64,000 nucleotides of DNA from Thioclava arctica. Lineage in GTDB: Bacteria > Pseudomonadota > Alphaproteobacteria > Rhodobacterales > Rhodobacteraceae. The notes under the pieces were generated by a model. The model ran no database searches, had not been told where the DNA came from, and saw nothing but the letters and a program-made list of their open reading frames with translations. This document shows, piece after piece, positions 61,204 through 64,000 of the stretch. Position numbers and translations under genes: made by a program. The stretch spans positions 5,307-69,306 of the forward strand of contig NZ_JBFRYC010000016.1 of assembly GCF_040892615.1 (NCBI RefSeq), read 5' to 3'. The first letter of the stretch is position 1; each line of letters starts with the position of its first letter.

Positions 61204-61405
61204 GCCGTCTTAGTTTCGTTTGACGCTAAACCGCCTCGCGCGGCATCGGACACGGTCATTCGATATCAGTTGGCCACTGGTGTTCATTTCGTCTCAACTC
61301 TTCGCGTTGATCCCGCAGGGTCGGCAATTGACGACGTCATGTCTCTTCGCCAAAAGTAAAACAATCTTTCCATCATGCCCGCTTAAAAAGCAAGGATAGT
61401 TTTCC
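61204..61405 (+). repeat. Upstream region of the HTH-methyltransferase gene, duplicated at 41143
   Basis: About 200 bases preceding the HTH-methyltransferase gene are closely matched at 41143-41344 (shared GCCGTCTTAGTTTCGTTTGA and GCGGCATC.GACACGG.CATT). Conservation of non-coding DNA suggests a promoter or a mobile unit boundary. The stretch 61011-61203 is not similar to the other copy and holds no gene. Confidence 0.75.
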
Positions 61406-62287
61406 ATGCCTCCACTCCCCCTCCTGCGGGATCGTCGCCGCAACCTTTCCTTGACCCAAGCGAGCGTGGCCAAAGCGGCGGGCATCAGCATCCCGACGTT
61501 GCGCAATCTCGAACAGGGAAAGGGCAGCATCGGGTCGCTCTCGCGCACCCTGCCCTGCCTGCAACTGCGGTGGTCTTGGTTTCATGACATGGCAGCCGGC
61601 CCGGACCTTGCGCGGCGGCGACGAATGCGCGGTCTCAGCCAGCGCGCGCTGGCGGAAAAGGTCGGTTGCTCGCGACCGACGATCATCGCGCTTGAGAGCG
61701 ACCTGACCGGCAGGGTTGAGACGTTGCTGCGGGTTCTTTCTGTCCTCGGAATCCGTCAGGCCCTACGTCCGGAGCCAGCAGCTAGGAATCCGGGGTTGGT
61801 CCCTGCAACGAATGATCCCGCCCGCGACCTGGTGATGACGCCCCCGGATCTGGCGGCCAGGATCATCGCACATTTCGCAGACCGGATGTCCGGGCATGTG
61901 CTCGACCCGGCGCGGGGCGCGGGCGCGTTTTACGACCAGTTTCCCGATCATGTCGAACGCTCTTGGTGCGAGCTGGCGCTGGGTCGGGATTTCCTCGCGT
62001 GGAGCGATCCGGTCGACTGGATCATGACGAACCCGCCTTGGTCGAAGATCCGCAGCTTTACACTCCACGCGATGACAATCTCCGAGCATATCGTTTGGCT
62101 GGTGCCAATCGTGAATATCACCACCAAGGCGCGGCTACGGGATTTGGCTGAGCACGGATACGGCATCGCGGAATTGGTGCTCATCGATACCCCGCGCGGC
62201 TGGCCACAGAGCGGATTCCAGCTTGTCGCGGCGCATCTGCGGCGTGGCTACACCGGCGACTGGCGCGTGTCGCGACTTGAGATCTGA
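61406..62287 (+). CDS. Double-HTH protein fused to an N6-adenine-methyltransferase-like domain
   Basis: Protein of 293 residues. Residues 5-50 form an XRE-type HTH (LSLTQASVAKAAGISIPTLR) and residues 68-110 a second HTH (LSQRALAEKVGCSRPTIIAL). From residue 140 a SAM-methyltransferase-like domain follows: MTPPDLAARIIAHF, motif I LDPARGAGAF (166-175) and motif IV NPPW (209-212), the catalytic tetrapeptide of N6-adenine or N4-cytosine DNA methyltransferases. No target-recognition domain or restriction partner is visible. It may be a self-regulating orphan methyltransferase of a plasmid. A degraded copy of its 5' part lies at 41143-41422. Confidence 0.8.
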   Translation: MPPLPLLRDRRRNLSLTQASVAKAAGISIPTLRNLEQGKGSIGSLSRTLPCLQLRWSWFHDMAAGPDLARRRRMRGLSQRALAEKVGCSRPTIIALESDLTGRVETLLRVLSVLGIRQALRPEPAARNPGLVPATNDPARDLVMTPPDLAARIIAHFADRMSGHVLDPARGAGAFYDQFPDHVERSWCELALGRDFLAWSDPVDWIMTNPPWSKIRSFTLHAMTISEHIVWLVPIVNITTKARLRDLAEHGYGIAELVLIDTPRGWPQSGFQLVAAHLRRGYTGDWRVSRLEI

Positions 62288-62646
62288 CGCAACCCCACGG
62301 CAGATCTGACATGCTGGAAAGGAATGTGCGGGAGAAACGACCAGTTCATCCTGACGCACCGCAATCGCGGCCCCGGCATCCTTCGGGGTCACCTCCGACG
62401 CGATCTGCGCGCTCCAGGCGCCTGCTGACCGGCGAGACGGTTCGAGCGCCGAGCCACACGACATCGGCTTCGCGGATATCTTCGCCCATGTGCGATCGCG
62501 TTTAGAGCGATCAGCCTTTTTGTCGCCGCGCCCTGGCGTGGCGCTTGTGCAAGGCTGGCATCGCCAGCCGCGCAGTTGGATCGATAATATATATGCACCG
62601 CATGTTATCGAGCCGACGGAGCGCCTCCCCGGCGTTAGGGGCAGAC

Positions 62647-62664
62647 AGGTAGCTTCAGCTACCT
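62647..62664. repeat. Eight-base hairpin in the pre-relaxase region
   Basis: AGGTAGCT and AGCTACCT pair around TC, with imperfect outer arms CAGAC/GTCTG. It lies 174 bases before the relaxase start in a 550-base non-coding stretch, a typical location of transfer-origin structures. Confidence 0.5.
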
Positions 62665-62701
62665 ACAGTCTGTCACTGTGCCTGGCTTTGCCCGGGCCCA
62701 T

Positions 62702-62722
62702 TTGCGAAATAGAATTTCGCAA
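62702..62722. repeat. Inverted repeat in a possible transfer origin
   Basis: TTGCGAAAT and ATTTCGCAA form perfect 9-base arms with a 3-base spacer. An inverted repeat just upstream of a relaxase gene is the usual recognition structure of an oriT; the nick site is not identifiable here. Confidence 0.5.
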
Positions 62723-62740
62723 CCTTATCAATATGCTAGG

Positions 62741-62749
62741 TTATCCACA
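62741..62749 (+). promoter_or_regulatory. DnaA-box-like site
   Basis: TTATCCACA matches the DnaA box consensus exactly. A single copy can occur by chance; next to the inverted repeats it may point to a replication or transfer control region. Confidence 0.4.
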
Positions 62750-62837
62750 TTCCCACATCAAGACATTCATTTTTCCGCTACGGATTTTCATGAACCGATT
62801 CTAAATGGATTGCCATGTCACGCAAGGAACCCGCGCC

Positions 62838-64000
62838 ATGGCCTATCAATTTGTTCATATCCAGACCTACAGTCTGAAGTCGACCAAGGTGGCCGGCACG
62901 AACGATCACTTCAACGACCTCAATCAGGTCTTCGGTGAAGCTCTGCGCGAGCCGCGCTACTGTGATCATGTGCCCGCGCCACGCACCCCCGCCGAGATAA
63001 AGTGGCCCGGCGCGATCCCTCTGACCGATCTGCGCGCCCACCATGACACAAGGCGCGCCGCGATCCGGGAGACCGTGCAACAGAGAAACGGTGGTAGTTA
63101 CGAACGCGGTCTCAAATCGGATGCCCCAACGCTTTATACCGAAATCCATTCGCATCCGATGACATCCGAAGAATATCGCGCATGCTCCAAAGACGACCGC
63201 GCGGAAGTGAATAAATGGATGCGCTTGGTGGTGAAGGATTTCGTATCTCGGATGCCACCGGGCATCGAGTTTTCCGCCGTGCTACATCTCGATGAGAAAT
63301 ACGTCCATATCCACATTCTCGCGCTCAACATGGCGGATCCGAAACTAAGCGCAAACAAGCTTCATGTCGGAAAATGCGCGGCCGCACAGTGGAGAGAGGA
63401 GCACGGGCCAGCACAGACAATCACCTCCCTGCCCCGCCCGGAACTCGAGCCCCGGCCCTCCAAACCCAAGCGCCCTAAACCCTCAAAGAACCGCATGACA
63501 CAGGCCAAACGCGAAGCGGCATATGTTGAGGATCTCGCAGCATGGGAGGAGAGCTGCGCCGAGATCGAGCAGCGCAATGCGGAAGCGCTCGACGCCTGGA
63601 AGCGCAAGAACGACAAGCATCTGCACCTCAAACGTAAGACACAATCACGGAAACACTCAGACAAAGCAGCCTACGAGGCCGCGATGACGTCCTTTCAGGA
63701 CAGATATTATGAGGCCGTTGGAAAACCCTGTGGCCTGCTGCGGCATGGCCCCAGAAAGGAACGGCTCTCGACTGTGCAATATGGCTTGCGCAAGGCGCAG
63801 GCAGAGCACATCGCAAAGGTTGAAGCCGCACAGCGGGACTTGGTTCTTTCAAATCGCAAAAAGTCTCAGGCGTTAGAGAAAAAGGAACAGGCACAGAGCC
63901 AGAAGGCAAAACAGATTGAAATGGAGCAAGAAGCGCTTGAGGCGCGCCGGGAGGCCGCAGCACGTCAGGATTCCGCCCTCACGCAAAGGGAACGCGCGGT
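62838..64000 (+). CDS. Plasmid mobilisation relaxase (3' truncated by the window)
   Basis: An open frame from ATG 62838 runs to the end of the window (387 codons so far). It starts AYQFVHIQTYSLKSTKVAGT, has the conserved block YERGLKSDAPTLYTEIHSHP and, near residues 149-163, the metal-binding HxH motif HLDEKYVHIHILALN typical of MobV/Pre-like and related plasmid relaxases. From residue 200 the sequence is Pro/Lys-rich, then from about 320 onward a long charged helix (KKEQAQSQKAKQIEMEQEAL) suggests a coiled coil. It would nick an oriT for mobilisation. The minus strand has only shadow frames here. Confidence 0.82.
   Translation, partial: MAYQFVHIQTYSLKSTKVAGTNDHFNDLNQVFGEALREPRYCDHVPAPRTPAEIKWPGAIPLTDLRAHHDTRRAAIRETVQQRNGGSYERGLKSDAPTLYTEIHSHPMTSEEYRACSKDDRAEVNKWMRLVVKDFVSRMPPGIEFSAVLHLDEKYVHIHILALNMADPKLSANKLHVGKCAAAQWREEHGPAQTITSLPRPELEPRPSKPKRPKPSKNRMTQAKREAAYVEDLAAWEESCAEIEQRNAEALDAWKRKNDKHLHLKRKTQSRKHSDKAAYEAAMTSFQDRYYEAVGKPCGLLRHGPRKERLSTVQYGLRKAQAEHIAKVEAAQRDLVLSNRKKSQALEKKEQAQSQKAKQIEMEQEALEARREAAARQDSALTQRERA

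Noticed and set aside
62778..63155. Minus-strand frames in the last 1.2 kb
   Set aside because: The continuous plus-strand relaxase frame with HxH motif and coiled coil explains this stretch; the minus frames are shadows.

Overview
The window looks like an accessory replicon or genomic island of an alphaproteobacterium of the Rhodobacteraceae (roseobacter/Paracoccus-like). The reasons are GC-rich coding sequence, many ATGA-coupled genes, several ABC uptake systems, an arcDABC operon of alphaproteobacterial type, many IS remnants typical of the family, and a plasmid relaxase gene running off the right edge. No rRNA or tRNA gene was recognised. All family assignments are from reading the translations; nothing was searched.

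Region 1 (1-7424, + strand): the end of an RpiR-type regulator, a complete peptide-type (Dpp/Opp) ABC transporter and an M81/MlrC-like metallopeptidase, apparently one uptake-and-hydrolysis operon. Region 2 (8024-21410): a twelve-gene minus-strand catabolic operon. It encodes a MalK/UgpC-type ABC sugar transporter, a HisD-family dehydrogenase, an SDR, a LacI regulator, a cupin, an alpha/beta hydrolase, an RraA-like protein and two double-domain SnoaL-like proteins. A third SnoaL-like gene lies divergently. Two LacI-type palindromes sit between the divergent units. Region 3 (22179-29115): a Liv-type ABC transporter with a FadR/GntR regulator and an amidase, all on the minus strand.

Region 4 (29116-37525): a mobile patchwork with a DUF6538-type tyrosine recombinase, a lipoprotein, fragments of IS256, IS5, IS110 and IS3 elements, a broken globin gene, a frameshifted ferric-reductase-like gene and a VIT-type metal transporter. 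The IS5 transposase is interrupted by two 41-nt insertions with a shared 35-nt core. Region 5 (37526-47117): an AT-richer surface-glycan island. It holds two glycosyltransferases and an FkbM methyltransferase, then a strictly coupled operon of radical SAM protein, PqqD-like protein, HprK-like kinase, two GT2 enzymes and a nucleotidyltransferase-like protein. This operon is the best candidate for a poorly described system.

Region 6 (47852-57898): small conserved proteins, an HPF-like protein, the arginine deiminase operon, a secreted nuclease with a tiny Cys/His-rich partner, a DnaQ-BRCT exonuclease, a metallophosphoesterase and a DUF6634-like protein. Region 7 (57899-64000): SRAP and IS21 remnants, an intact 842-bp IS5-type element, a double-HTH protein fused to an adenine-methyltransferase-like domain, and a possible transfer origin in front of a relaxase gene. 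A degraded copy of the upstream region and 5' end of the HTH-methyltransferase gene lies 20 kb away at 41143-41422.
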